Shown here: positions 16,925 to 25,675 of the stretch, in pieces
How positions within the stretch are numbered: position 1 is the first letter of the stretch
How the letters are laid out: each line of letters starts with the position of its first letter
Assembly (NCBI GenBank): GCA_963783945.1
Contig: CAWAPS010000024.1
Location: 1-64,000, forward strand
DNA from: CAWAPS01 sp963783945
GTDB taxonomy: Bacteria; Actinomycetota; Acidimicrobiia; Acidimicrobiales; Palsa-688
Reading direction: 5' to 3'
Length of the DNA stretch: 64,000 nucleotides
Position numbers and translations under genes: made by a program
The notes under the pieces: generated by a model
Told to the model about the DNA's origin: nothing
Seen by the model: the letters and a program-made list of their open reading frames with translations, nothing else
Database searches by the model: none

Positions 16925-19003
16925 TTGGTCGGTGTGGCCGTTGCGATTGCCCTCTCGTTGATCGTTGGTCGGGCAGCAGCCGGGTCCTGGCCCGATCTGT
17001 GGGAATCCCTGCGTCGGGCGGAGCCGCCGCCGTGGTTTCCTTCGACTCGACTGGCGCTGCCTAGCACGGTCATCTTCACCGCGTCGCCCCACCTAACCCG
17101 GCCCTTCCGGCGCGCCGGATGGTGGGGCGTGCTGCTCGGAGCGTTCTCGACCATGGCTCTGGGCGGTACCACCCCCCTGGGCGCGGTTGCCGGGCTGTTG
17201 GTGGCGGGCGCCGCCGCCGCCGTTGCCCACCTCTTGTTCGGCTCGAGCGCGGGGAGGCCGACCGTGGGGCGGGTGCGGGTCGCGCTGGCCCAGCGTGGAA
17301 TAGTGGTGCAGTCACTTGGGGCCGCCGACCGGCAGCAAGCCGGGCTGTTCGTACTTCAGGCCATAGACGAGTCCGGACAAGCTTTGGTGGTCAAGGTCTA
17401 CGGACGCGACGCCCATGACGCCGCCCTGCTGTCAACGCTGTGGCGCACCCTGTGGTATCGAGAGCCTGGGTCGCCGCTTCGTCTCGGCCGCCTCCAGCAG
17501 GTCGAACACGAGGCTCTGCTCACATTGATGGCCAGACAGGCCGGTGTCCACACCGACGAAGTCGTCACCGCCGGGACAACGGCCAACAGTGATGCCCTTC
17601 TCGTGCTGCGCCGGGTCGGCGCGCCGCTTGCGAACCGGGCAGGACCGGCCGATGAGGACTTGGCTTCGTTGATCTGGGCCCTGGTGTCGCGCCTCCGTGA
17701 GGCTGGTATCGCCCACGGCCAGGTCGACATCGAGCACCTGGTTGGGGTCGGTGGCGAGGTAGGCATCACGGACTTCCGGGGCGCCACCATCGCGCCCTCC
17801 CTCTCCCAGCAGCGCACCGATCAGGCCCAGGCCCTGCTCACTACGGTCCTTCTCGTCGGCAAAGAGCCGGCGCTGCAGGTAGCACACGGCTCGCTCGGGT
17901 CGGATGGCCTCTCGGCCACCCTCCCTCTTCTCCAGCCGTCGGTCCTGACCCCGTCTCAACGCGGCCAGGTGAAAACGAGCGGCCTCGACCTGGACCAGCT
18001 TCGGGCCGACGCGGCCAACCTGGCCGAAACGTCCCCGCCCGAACTGCAACGACTCCAGCGCGTATCGGCCGGGTCGATCATCCGGGTGCTCCTTCCAGCC
18101 GTTGCCTTGATTGCACTCATCTCCGCCGCGGGAGACCTCGATTGGGGCCAGTTCTGGGATCAGGTCAGCCATGCCACATGGTGGCTGGTCGTGCTCGGAC
18201 TCTTCGCGGCCCAGGTCCCCCGGGTGGCTCAGGCCGTTTCGACCCTCGGGGCGTGCCCCGTCCCGCTTCCTCTAGGGCCGGTCTACGCCCTGCAGCTGGC
18301 CGTTTCCTATATCAACCTGGCCATCCCCGGAACCGCGGCGCGCATCGCCATCAACGTCCGCTTCTTTCAACGGCATGGGATACAGCCCGGCACCGCTGTC
18401 GCCGTCGGAGCTCTCGACGGGTTCAGCGGCTTCATCGTGCAGACGATTATCCTGGTTGTCCTTCTTCTTTTCACGTCGGCGTCGTTGGACCTCGAGCTGG
18501 ACTCCAGCACGACGAGTCACGCCTGGCGGATTCTGATAGTCGTGGTGGTCATCTCCCTGGTTGTAGTTGCTGTCGTGGCGGCGGTGTCCGCCTGGCGGCG
18601 GTTCATCCTGCGCTGGGTTGCCCGCCTGGCCAAAGAAGCTCGAGAGGCGCTGCGTGGGCTGCATTCGCCCCGCAGAATCGGGCTTCTCTTCGGCGGCAAT
18701 CTGGCCACGGAGATTCTCTTCGCCGTCGCGCTGGGAGTGTTCACCCGAGCGGTCGGATACCCGATCAGCTTGGGCGACCTGCTTTTCATCAACATCAGCG
18801 TGTCACTACTGGCCGGCCTGCTTCCCATCCCGGGCGGAATCGGGGTCGCCGAGGGGGCCTTGGTGTTCGGTCTGGTCCGAGCCGGGATGCCGGAGGAAGC
18901 CGCCTTCGCAGCCACCATCATGTACCGCCTCTCGAACTTCTACCTCCCGCCAATCTGGGGATACTTCGCACTCCGATGGCTACAGCGGACCAACCATCTC
19001 TAG
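16925..19003 (+). CDS. Pseudokinase-like domain fused to MprF/AglD-type flippase
   Basis: This is a 692-residue membrane protein. An N-terminal pair of membrane spans (GVAVAIALSLIVGRAAAG; GAVAGLLVAGAAAAVAHLLF) is followed by a kinase-like domain at residues about 120-330: VVKVYGRD holds the usual Lys, GIAHGQVDIEHLV sits where HGD should be, and GITDFRGA replaces DFG. Residues about 370-690 are the six-to-eight-span LPG-synthase flippase domain with IPGGIGVAEGALVFGLVRAG. TTG 16925 is the only start in frame, but a GTG with an SD at 16860 lies in another frame close by, so an indel may hide about 20 residues. Lipid translocation is the family role; the kinase part looks catalytically dead. Confidence 0.75.
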   Translation: MVGVAVAIALSLIVGRAAAGSWPDLWESLRRAEPPPWFPSTRLALPSTVIFTASPHLTRPFRRAGWWGVLLGAFSTMALGGTTPLGAVAGLLVAGAAAAVAHLLFGSSAGRPTVGRVRVALAQRGIVVQSLGAADRQQAGLFVLQAIDESGQALVVKVYGRDAHDAALLSTLWRTLWYREPGSPLRLGRLQQVEHEALLTLMARQAGVHTDEVVTAGTTANSDALLVLRRVGAPLANRAGPADEDLASLIWALVSRLREAGIAHGQVDIEHLVGVGGEVGITDFRGATIAPSLSQQRTDQAQALLTTVLLVGKEPALQVAHGSLGSDGLSATLPLLQPSVLTPSQRGQVKTSGLDLDQLRADAANLAETSPPELQRLQRVSAGSIIRVLLPAVALIALISAAGDLDWGQFWDQVSHATWWLVVLGLFAAQVPRVAQAVSTLGACPVPLPLGPVYALQLAVSYINLAIPGTAARIAINVRFFQRHGIQPGTAVAVGALDGFSGFIVQTIILVVLLLFTSASLDLELDSSTTSHAWRILIVVVVISLVVVAVVAAVSAWRRFILRWVARLAKEAREALRGLHSPRRIGLLFGGNLATEILFAVALGVFTRAVGYPISLGDLLFINISVSLLAGLLPIPGGIGVAEGALVFGLVRAGMPEEAAFAATIMYRLSNFYLPPIWGYFALRWLQRTNHL

Positions 19004-19068
19004 TCCGTCGCCCGGGTGTCAATCCCCGTTCGGCTCCTCTCCTCCTGCCGGGTTGCTGGCAGCAATAC

Positions 19069-20238
19069 CTAGACTGCGATGTCCGCCACTTCGGCTGGGG
19101 CCGAGGCCAGTTCGAGCGGCAGCTCGTAGATCTTGATGGCGTTGTTGCGCCCGATGGCCATTCGATCCTCGAGGGGGACCCCGTCGAACTGCCCCTCCAG
19201 GGTCGCCGCGGAGTTCGGCCACGCCCCGTCGAAATGCGGGAAGTCGGCACCCCACATCAGATTCTCCCGGCCGATGATCCCCCGATTCACGATCGCGGTG
19301 CGGTCGCGCATGAACGTGCAGCCCACGTGCTCATGGAAGATCTCGCTCGGCTTGCGGCCCGAGGTGATCTCGGCCCGCTGCCCCATGATCGGCGCCCACA
19401 GCTCGTCGTGGATCCAGCGATCGTCCATCCGCTCCAGCACCGCCAGCGGCCACGAGGCGTCGTTCTCCACCGACAGCACCTTGAGCCGGGGATGGCGGTC
19501 GAACAAGCCGGAGAAGATCATCGAGGTGACGGCGTACATGGTCGGGGTGAATACGCACGCGAAGTCCACGAACATGCTGCCGGTGTTGTGCCAGCTGGTC
19601 TCGGTCGCCGCCACGTGCAGGCTTATCGGTACGCCGAGCGCCTCGGCCGCCGACCAGAATTGGGCGAAGCGGGGGTCCCCGTAGCTCTCGCCGGACTGCT
19701 GGCCGATGCTGACCATCGCCCCCCGCAGACCCATGCCGACGCAGCGCTCCAGTTCGGCCACGCCGCGGTCGATGTCGTCGGTGGTGATCATGGCTACGCC
19801 GAACAGCCGCTTCGGGGCCCCCGAGCAATGCTCCGCTAACCAATCATTGAAAGCCCGCATGCAGGCGTAGCGGAACTCGTGATCTTTGATGGCAAACAGT
19901 CCCAGCCCGATGGTGGTGTAGAGCACCTCGGCCTCGATCCCCTCACGGTCCAGCTCAGCGGCCCGGGCCACCGGATCGTAGGCCCCTTCGGGCACATCGG
20001 CCCACCGCCCCACCATGCTGAAGCGGGCCTCGGGATCGGCGTACTTCGGCTTGGTGGCGAACAGCCCGATCCCGTGGGCAGGACTCGAGGGGTCTCCCAC
20101 AACGAACGCGTCACCGGTCTCATTGCTCACCAGGCGAGGCGCTCGATCACGGAATTCCCTGTCCATGCGAGTGAGCCAGAGATCGGGAGGCTCGGCGATG
20201 TGAGAATCCGCCGACACCAACTTGAATGGAAGCGCCAT
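19069..20238 (-). CDS. Amidohydrolase family 2 (ACMSD-like) protein
   Basis: This is a 389-residue metal-dependent hydrolase or decarboxylase of the amidohydrolase-2 family. The N-terminal metal motif is SADSHIAEP (DxH). The central His is probably in ISLHVAATE. Another His is in FDRHPRLKVLSVEN, and the C-terminal Asp is in LMWGADFPHFDG. Proteins of this group act on aromatic or cyclic ring-cleavage acids in actinobacterial degradation clusters. It lies next to an SDR gene on the same strand, which supports a catabolic role. The substrate is unknown. Confidence 0.85.
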   Translation of the reverse strand: MALPFKLVSADSHIAEPPDLWLTRMDREFRDRAPRLVSNETGDAFVVGDPSSPAHGIGLFATKPKYADPEARFSMVGRWADVPEGAYDPVARAAELDREGIEAEVLYTTIGLGLFAIKDHEFRYACMRAFNDWLAEHCSGAPKRLFGVAMITTDDIDRGVAELERCVGMGLRGAMVSIGQQSGESYGDPRFAQFWSAAEALGVPISLHVAATETSWHNTGSMFVDFACVFTPTMYAVTSMIFSGLFDRHPRLKVLSVENDASWPLAVLERMDDRWIHDELWAPIMGQRAEITSGRKPSEIFHEHVGCTFMRDRTAIVNRGIIGRENLMWGADFPHFDGAWPNSAATLEGQFDGVPLEDRMAIGRNNAIKIYELPLELASAPAEVADIAV

Positions 20239-20263
20239 GTCGATACTCCTCCCCTGAGGCTCT

Positions 20264-20473
20264 CTACGGGTGATAGTAGATCGTGGACCCTGGCCCAGGC
20301 GATGGGCGGGCCGTGGTGCCGATCAAGTGGCCGGTTCGAGGACGCACTCGAGGAACGCCGCGCCGAGTCGAGAGCCGCATGGCATACCGTTCGGTCTCGG
20401 TGGCCAGGTACCACTTCGGGGCGAAGGGCTCGAGGGCGGCGAACTCGTTGGGCAGCATGGGTATCGCGGTCAT
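20264..20473 (-). CDS. Small protein upstream of the amidohydrolase, probably truncated
   Basis: This is a 69-residue ORF ending 25 bases before the amidohydrolase start. Residues 1-35 (MLPNEFAALEPFAPKWYLAT, then ETERYAMRLS) look like a real small helical protein of the kind encoded beside amidohydrolase-2 genes. From residue about 36 the sequence becomes Arg/Pro-rich and unlike a folded protein, so a frameshift or truncation is likely. No function can be assigned. Confidence 0.4.
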   Translation of the reverse strand: MTAIPMLPNEFAALEPFAPKWYLATETERYAMRLSTRRGVPRVRPRTGHLIGTTARPSPGPGSTIYYHP

Positions 20474-20787
20474 CTTCGCACCGTCGTTTGATAATTTTCT
20501 ACCCAGTCACTGTTCATCGAGCTGTTCCGCCGAAACGCCGAACGGAGACAGGATCGCCTGGCCGCAGCCCTGCTCTCCCCGCAACCCCCTGGGGCTATTG
20601 GGAAGCCACAGGCGACATCTCCAGCACCTCGCTCGTCAACGAGTCATCGCCCTGGCGAACCACCGCAAGGCCATCCGCTCCGAGATCGCGGCATACGCCA
20701 GAAGGCACCGCCAGATTGACCTCGACGTCCTTTCACGGGTTCTCACCAGCTATGGCGTCAGTCCCGAGCGATGGCCACCCGTAACCA

Positions 20788-21747
20788 TCATCCTGGCCGT
20801 ACCGAACCGCGAGGTGCTCCCCGCCGGCGCCAGAGGACGGCAACTAATGCAGGATGTGCGGGACGGACACGGCGATATCGCGCGCTGACCACTCCGGCGC
20901 GCGAAATTCCCTCGGACATGTCCATAAAGGACTCGCGGATCCTGATTGGCGCGTCGGCGGTGAATCCCTCGGGAGTGACACTGAAGAATTTGCCCGTCAC
21001 ATCAGCCGCCAGATCCGAGGCGAGGAACACCACGACGGGCGGGTTGATGTGTGGCGCCACGTGGGCAATTGTCGCCTGATCGTCGGGGTCCAGAACACCG
21101 GTATCGACAAAATACTTGCGTGATTGGCGGGTGACAGCGAAGGGCTGGATAGCATTGGCCCGTATTCCATAAGGCGCTCCGTCGGTCGCGGTCGCCAGGG
21201 TGTACGACGCCACGGCAGATTTCGCCGCGAGGTACAGAGCCAAGGTGCCGGTTCCCCCGAATCCAGAGATCGTGTTGATGATGCGACCGCCCTGACCGGC
21301 GTCACGCATCGCTGTGACTGCCGCCCGGGTGGTCCCGATCGTGCCCTTGACATGCGTGGCGAACTCGGCGTCGAATCGCTCGTCGTCTATATCGAAGATG
21401 GTCGCCTCGATGAAGGTGCCGGCGTTGTTGACCAGAATATCGATGTGGCCAAAGGCATCCACCGCTTTGGCCACGACACTCGCCGCCGCCTCGATGTTGC
21501 CAACGTCCGTGGCGTCCGCTATCGCCCGGCCACCGTTGCTAACGATCTCGTCGACGACAGCCTGCGCGACGGCGAGGTTGGACTCGCTGCCCTCGAGTCC
21601 CTTGCCTCCTTCGCCGCCCCTCAGCTCTCGTCCCACGTCATTGACCAGCACAGCGGCGCCCTCCCGGGCCAGGGCAATGGCGTGGGCCCGCCCGATCCCC
21701 CGGCCCGCGCCGGTGACAACAGCTATCTTTCCGTCCAGCAAACTCAC
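20788..21747 (-). CDS. Short-chain dehydrogenase/reductase
   Basis: This is an NAD(P)-dependent SDR of 319 residues. The Rossmann motif is VVTGAGRGIGRAHAIALA, NNAG appears in DILVNNAGTF, the catalytic Ser is in INTISGFGG, and Tyr-Lys is in LYLAAKSA (YxxxK). An acidic residue after beta-2 (VNDVGRE) suggests NAD preference. The last 35 residues are Arg-rich and unlike SDR termini, so the real end may be nearer 20890. It lies on the same strand as the amidohydrolase and may be a step of one pathway. Confidence 0.88.
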   Translation of the reverse strand: MSLLDGKIAVVTGAGRGIGRAHAIALAREGAAVLVNDVGRELRGGEGGKGLEGSESNLAVAQAVVDEIVSNGGRAIADATDVGNIEAAASVVAKAVDAFGHIDILVNNAGTFIEATIFDIDDERFDAEFATHVKGTIGTTRAAVTAMRDAGQGGRIINTISGFGGTGTLALYLAAKSAVASYTLATATDGAPYGIRANAIQPFAVTRQSRKYFVDTGVLDPDDQATIAHVAPHINPPVVVFLASDLAADVTGKFFSVTPEGFTADAPIRIRESFMDMSEGISRAGVVSARYRRVRPAHPALVAVLWRRRGAPRGSVRPG

Positions 21748-21962
21748 CTAGTCCCCTCGCTCTCTCACTCGCGCCCTGTTGAATGGCGCAGTCGCCGGAA
21801 AAGAGTACGCGATAGGCAAAAAGGTCCTCGGCCTCACGTCGTGGCCTTCCCTGTTGCTTCGATCCGAAGCCTCTGGTCGGCAGCCGGACCTCTACTGCTC
21901 GTCGTCTCGAAGTCCAGTCCCTCGATTCCCTCATGGCCCCGGTGCAGCCCCGGCGGGCCTGA

Positions 21963-22889
21963 TCAGGCCAGGGCGGCGCTGCGATCGTCCGACCGGGCCG
22001 CAATGGCCAGAAAGCGGGTGGCGGCCGCTCCTGGGGGCCGGCTCGGCGCCCAGATCGCCCGGATCGCCCGCTCGAGCCGCAGGTCTTCACAGGCGACGGC
22101 GACGAGCTGTCCCGCCTGCAGCTCGGAGCGAACGGCGAGCGCAGAGATCACTGCCGGGCCGGTCCCGGTCATGGCCGCCGCCTTGATCGCTGTGGTGGAG
22201 CCCAGCTCCATAGCCGGAATGAAGCGGAGGCCGTGCTCGGCCAAAGCGTCGGTCAGCACTTCTCGGGTGCCCGAACCGGGCTCGCGCAGCACCAAGGGTG
22301 TCCCGGCCAGTTCCTGTACCGAGATCGGACGGCGGCGACGGCTCCAGGGATGACTCACGGCGACGACGATGACCAACTCGTCCGCGAGCACTTCCTTCGA
22401 CCTCAGACGCCCCGGGGGCCGGGGTCCCTCGATGAACCCGAGATCGACCTCCCCCTTCCTGACGAGGTCGGCGACGTGCGCCGTGTTACCCATCTCCAGC
22501 GAGACCTTGGTTGCAGGGGCCTCGGTCCCGAGGAGGTGCAGCCACCGGGGTACCAGGTACTCAGCGACAGTCAGGCTGGCCGCGAGGCGCAGGTGGGAGC
22601 TCCGGTCCGCACGGAGCGCCGCCGTGCCGGCCAACAGGGTTCGCATGTCACCCAGGACAGCGGCAGCCCACTCAACAGTGGCCATGCCGGCGGGCGTGAG
22701 CCGGGCCCCCGTGGTCGACCGCTCCAGCAGTGGAACCTGCAGGAGCCGCTCCAGAGCACGCATCCGCATGCTGGCAGCCGGTTGGGTCACTCCGTGTGCG
22801 TTAGCTGCGGCGCTGATCGACCCCAGCTGGCCGACGCTCACAAGCAGGTCCAGCGAAGCCAGATCGGGGTAAGGCTCGGGCAAGGCCAT
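21963..22889 (-). CDS. LysR-family transcriptional regulator
   Basis: The protein is 308 residues. The N-terminal winged HTH is at residues 12-70 (LVSVGQLGSISAAANAHGVT, QPAASMRMRALERLL). The C-terminal periplasmic-binding-like effector domain begins with HLRLAASLTVAEYLVPRWL. It resembles the CysB/CbbR/YeiE type. The YeiH-like exporter gene lies upstream on the same strand with a 90-base gap, recalling the yeiE/yeiH pair of enterobacteria. Regulation of that exporter is likely but inferred. Confidence 0.88.
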   Translation of the reverse strand: MALPEPYPDLASLDLLVSVGQLGSISAAANAHGVTQPAASMRMRALERLLQVPLLERSTTGARLTPAGMATVEWAAAVLGDMRTLLAGTAALRADRSSHLRLAASLTVAEYLVPRWLHLLGTEAPATKVSLEMGNTAHVADLVRKGEVDLGFIEGPRPPGRLRSKEVLADELVIVVAVSHPWSRRRRPISVQELAGTPLVLREPGSGTREVLTDALAEHGLRFIPAMELGSTTAIKAAAMTGTGPAVISALAVRSELQAGQLVAVACEDLRLERAIRAIWAPSRPPGAAATRFLAIAARSDDRSAALA

Positions 22890-22979
22890 AAATGGACCTT
22901 AGAGGCTGGTGACTCCGTCAGGCCGGCGCTGGGTTTGGGATGTCACGATCGGGTGCGCCTCGCCTTCGAGGGGCGGGGG

Positions 22980-24110
22980 TCACAGCGTGCCCGTCAACGC
23001 CTGCAGCCCAAGGCTGGTCAGGCCGACAGTGAGCCAGAGAACCGATCCCAGGGCAAGGGGCCGAAGCCCGGCTCGGCGGATGTGGCCGAGGTCAGTCGAG
23101 AGCCCGATGGCCCCGAGGGCAGCGGTGATCATCCAGGTCGAGAGATCCGCCAGGGGGCGGTGCCACCCGGATGGGACAAGACCGATCGTGTTCGCGACCA
23201 CGGCGGCGACGAAGACCACGATGAAGATCGGCAGGATGCGGCCCACTTCGACGTGGCGGGGCGGCGATGGTTGGACGGCCTCCTGGCGACGCCAACCCCG
23301 GAGCGCGGCCAGGCTCAGACAGATGGGAATGATCGCGAGCGTGCGAGTCAGCTTCACGATCACCCCGTAGGTGGCGGCGACATGACCGTAGGTGGTTGAG
23401 GCGGCCACAACCGAGGAAACGTCGTTGATGGCCGTGCCCGTCCACAGACCGAAGGCGTGCTGGGACAACCCGAGGGCGTGGCCGAAGGTCGGGTAGAGCA
23501 ACACCGCGACGACATTGAAGGTGAAGATGGTGGCGATGGCGTAGCTCACGTCGGCCTCGTCGGCATCGATGACGGCATCGGTGGCGGCTATGGCCGAGGC
23601 CCCGCAGACGGCCGTGCCGATCCCGATCAGGGTGCGCACGTCAGCCGTCAATCCCAGAGCGCGGCCGGCCAGCCACGACATACCCAGCGCGGCGGCGAGG
23701 GTGCCCACCAGCACGGGCAGGGAACGGCCGCCGGTCGACAGCACCTGACCGAGCGAGAGGCTGGTGCCGAGGACGACGATAGAGCCCTGGAGAACTCTCT
23801 TGGAGGTGAACGCGATCCCCGGCCTCAAGCCGGCCGCGGGCCTTTTGACCAGTGAAATCGCCATGCCGCCGACGATGGCGATCACCGGGGCGCCGGCCAC
23901 GGGCACCAGGCCTCCTACTACCGTCGCCACCCCGGCAAGGGCGGCAGTGACGGCCACCCCTGGGACGAGGCCACCGAGGCCGTTGATCCCTCCTCGGGTT
24001 CGTGACGTCGACGAAGGCATCTCCGCCCGTGTGGTCCTGGCCTCCGTCTCGACGTCGTGAACAGCCGGCACGGGCTGCCTCCCTTCCACGTCCATTGTCG
24101 GACCGGCCAA
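22980..24110 (-). CDS. YeiH/UPF0324-family membrane transporter
   Basis: This is a 376-residue protein with a polar N-terminus of about 45 residues and then about ten membrane helices. The family blocks TLIGIGTAVCGASAIAATDA, TIFTFNVVAVLLYPTFGHAL and FGLWTGTAINDVSSVVAA are clear. UPF0324 proteins are putative sulfate or sulfonate-type exporters and are often paired with a LysR gene, as here. The start could also be 15 bases downstream (second Met). It diverges from a CDF transporter across 47 bases. Confidence 0.85.
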   Translation of the reverse strand: MAGPTMDVEGRQPVPAVHDVETEARTTRAEMPSSTSRTRGGINGLGGLVPGVAVTAALAGVATVVGGLVPVAGAPVIAIVGGMAISLVKRPAAGLRPGIAFTSKRVLQGSIVVLGTSLSLGQVLSTGGRSLPVLVGTLAAALGMSWLAGRALGLTADVRTLIGIGTAVCGASAIAATDAVIDADEADVSYAIATIFTFNVVAVLLYPTFGHALGLSQHAFGLWTGTAINDVSSVVAASTTYGHVAATYGVIVKLTRTLAIIPICLSLAALRGWRRQEAVQPSPPRHVEVGRILPIFIVVFVAAVVANTIGLVPSGWHRPLADLSTWMITAALGAIGLSTDLGHIRRAGLRPLALGSVLWLTVGLTSLGLQALTGTL

Positions 24111-24157
24111 GTAGTGGTGAAACGGGCGATCTCCTGATGCGGTTCTAAGCGTTGGTT

Positions 24158-25144
24158 ATGACCGGCGACGCCTCACGCCGGGACGACGCCTCAGAGGCCC
24201 GGTCGGTGTGGGAGCCTGGGGCGGTGCACGAGGAGAGCCGCAAGGCCATCATCGCCGCTTTCGCCGCGAACGTCGGGATCGCGGTGATGAAGTTCGTCGG
24301 CTTCGCGGTGACCGGTTCAGCCAGCCTGTTGGCCGAGGCGGGCCATTCCCTGGCCGATACCGGCAACCAGGGCCTGTTGATGCTCGGCGGTAAGCGGGCT
24401 GGCCGTCGGCCGGACGCCAAGCACCCGTTCGGCTATGGCCGAGAGCGTTATTTCTGGAGCTTTGTGGTCGCCCTCGTGCTGTTCAGCGTGGGCGGCCTGT
24501 TCGCCATCTTCGAAGGCGTTGACAAGCTCCGACATCCCCACCAACCCGGCGATCTTTGGGTGGCCCTGCTCGTGCTGGCCGGTTCCATGGGCTTCGAGCT
24601 CTACTCGCTTACGACGGCGATCCGCCAGTCGAAAGGAGACCGCAACGGTCGCAACTGGTGGACGTACATCAGGGACTCGCGGACGCCGGAGTTGCCCGTC
24701 GTGCTTCTGGAGGACACAGGCGCACTGTGCGGTCTGCTGCTGGCCATGATCGGGATCGTCCTGGCGCACACAACGGGTAACGCCCGGTGGGATGCGGTAG
24801 GAAGCTTGGCCATCGGGGCGCTGCTGATCGTGATCGCCGGGGTTCTGGCCGTGGAGCTCAAAGGACTCCTGATAGGCGAGTCGGCGACTTCGGAGAAACG
24901 GCAAGCGATCCTTGATGCCATGACGCGCTCACCTTCCGTTGTGCAACTGATCCATCTGCGGACCGAGCACATCGGCCCCGACGAGCTACTCGTCGGAGCG
25001 AAGCTGCAGTTCGATGGCTCCCTTTCGATCGATCAATTGGCTGGCGTTATCGACGAAGTGGAGCGGCGGGTCCGGGCCGCCGTCCCCGAGGCTGGGTTGA
25101 TTTACATCGAGCCGGACATCGCCCACGGAGCCGCTACGCCGTGA
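24158..25144 (+). CDS. Cation diffusion facilitator (CDF) transporter
   Basis: This is a metal-proton antiporter of 328 residues from ATG 24158. Six membrane helices are apparent. TM2 carries the HxxxD site in LLAEAGHSLADTGNQ, and TM5 carries LLEDTGALCGLLLAMIG. The cytoplasmic region after TM2 has KHPFGYGRERYFWSF, typical of the SLC30A9-like subgroup. A C-terminal ferredoxin-like domain (LRTEHIGPDELLVGAKLQFD) completes the fold. Zn2+ or a similar divalent ion is the probable substrate, inferred from the family. Confidence 0.9.
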   Translation: MTGDASRRDDASEARSVWEPGAVHEESRKAIIAAFAANVGIAVMKFVGFAVTGSASLLAEAGHSLADTGNQGLLMLGGKRAGRRPDAKHPFGYGRERYFWSFVVALVLFSVGGLFAIFEGVDKLRHPHQPGDLWVALLVLAGSMGFELYSLTTAIRQSKGDRNGRNWWTYIRDSRTPELPVVLLEDTGALCGLLLAMIGIVLAHTTGNARWDAVGSLAIGALLIVIAGVLAVELKGLLIGESATSEKRQAILDAMTRSPSVVQLIHLRTEHIGPDELLVGAKLQFDGSLSIDQLAGVIDEVERRVRAAVPEAGLIYIEPDIAHGAATP

Positions 25145-25413
25145 CCGCACGCCCGCGGAAGTCCTCGACCAGGCGCCGGATGCTCGATCTCGGCCGGATC
25201 GCGGTTCGGGTCGATCGAGGGCATAACGATCTGCGCTGACGCCATGAGGAACTCGTCGGCGATCTCGGCGATGCGGGCCCGGACGCCGCACACAAGACTG
25301 GGCCGCAACGCTTTCATGAGAACGTCACGAATCTCGCCGTGACGGGGGGGATCCGTCTGCATCGTTCTTCGAGTCTCTGCTGGTAGAACGCCGCGTCCTC
25401 CCGTGGAGGCCAC
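25102..25413 (-). pseudogene. Cytochrome P450 remnant with internal deletion
   Basis: The 103-codon ORF joins two separate P450 blocks. TDPPRHGEIRDVLMKALRPS and VRARIAEIADEFL match the C-helix region (DPPxHxxLR...). Directly after it, DPNRDPAEIEHP matches the segment normally about 200 residues later (ANRDPxxFxxP). The I-helix and ExxR are missing, and the haem Cys loop is absent. It overlaps the CDF 3' end by 43 bases. It is a non-functional relic unrelated in position to the intact P450. Confidence 0.6.
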
Positions 25414-25675
25414 CTGACATCGGTTCCATGCGTTGTCGCCGTCATGGCTTCCTCACACTCCTCCGCTTCGCCCGGTAACGGCAGCCTCGGCACTAGGGGT
25501 CACGGCGCCGAGAAGACCTCCTTTCCCGATCTGCTCCTCGGCGCCGAGGTCCGGTACCGGTACCGGTGTGTGTCCCCGGCGCTGAAGCGCTCTTCAAAGG
25601 CACCGATGTCGACCTAGCTGGACTCTTTTAACCAATCGGACACCTATCGGAGCAATTCTTGGGCGATTCTTGGTC
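25414..25675. other. Intergenic region, no gene supported
   Basis: A 58-codon plus-strand frame (25444-25620) has no recognisable feature. A short GGTACCGGTACCGGT repeat lies near 25552. Nothing else was seen. Confidence 0.35.

Noticed and set aside
18142..19839. 565-codon plus-strand frame
   Set aside because: Overlaps the flippase in another frame and the amidohydrolase in antisense; low-complexity Arg/Pro-rich sequence.
25444..25620. 58-codon plus-strand frame before the K+ channel
   Set aside because: No motif, Ser/Arg-rich, no good ribosome binding site.
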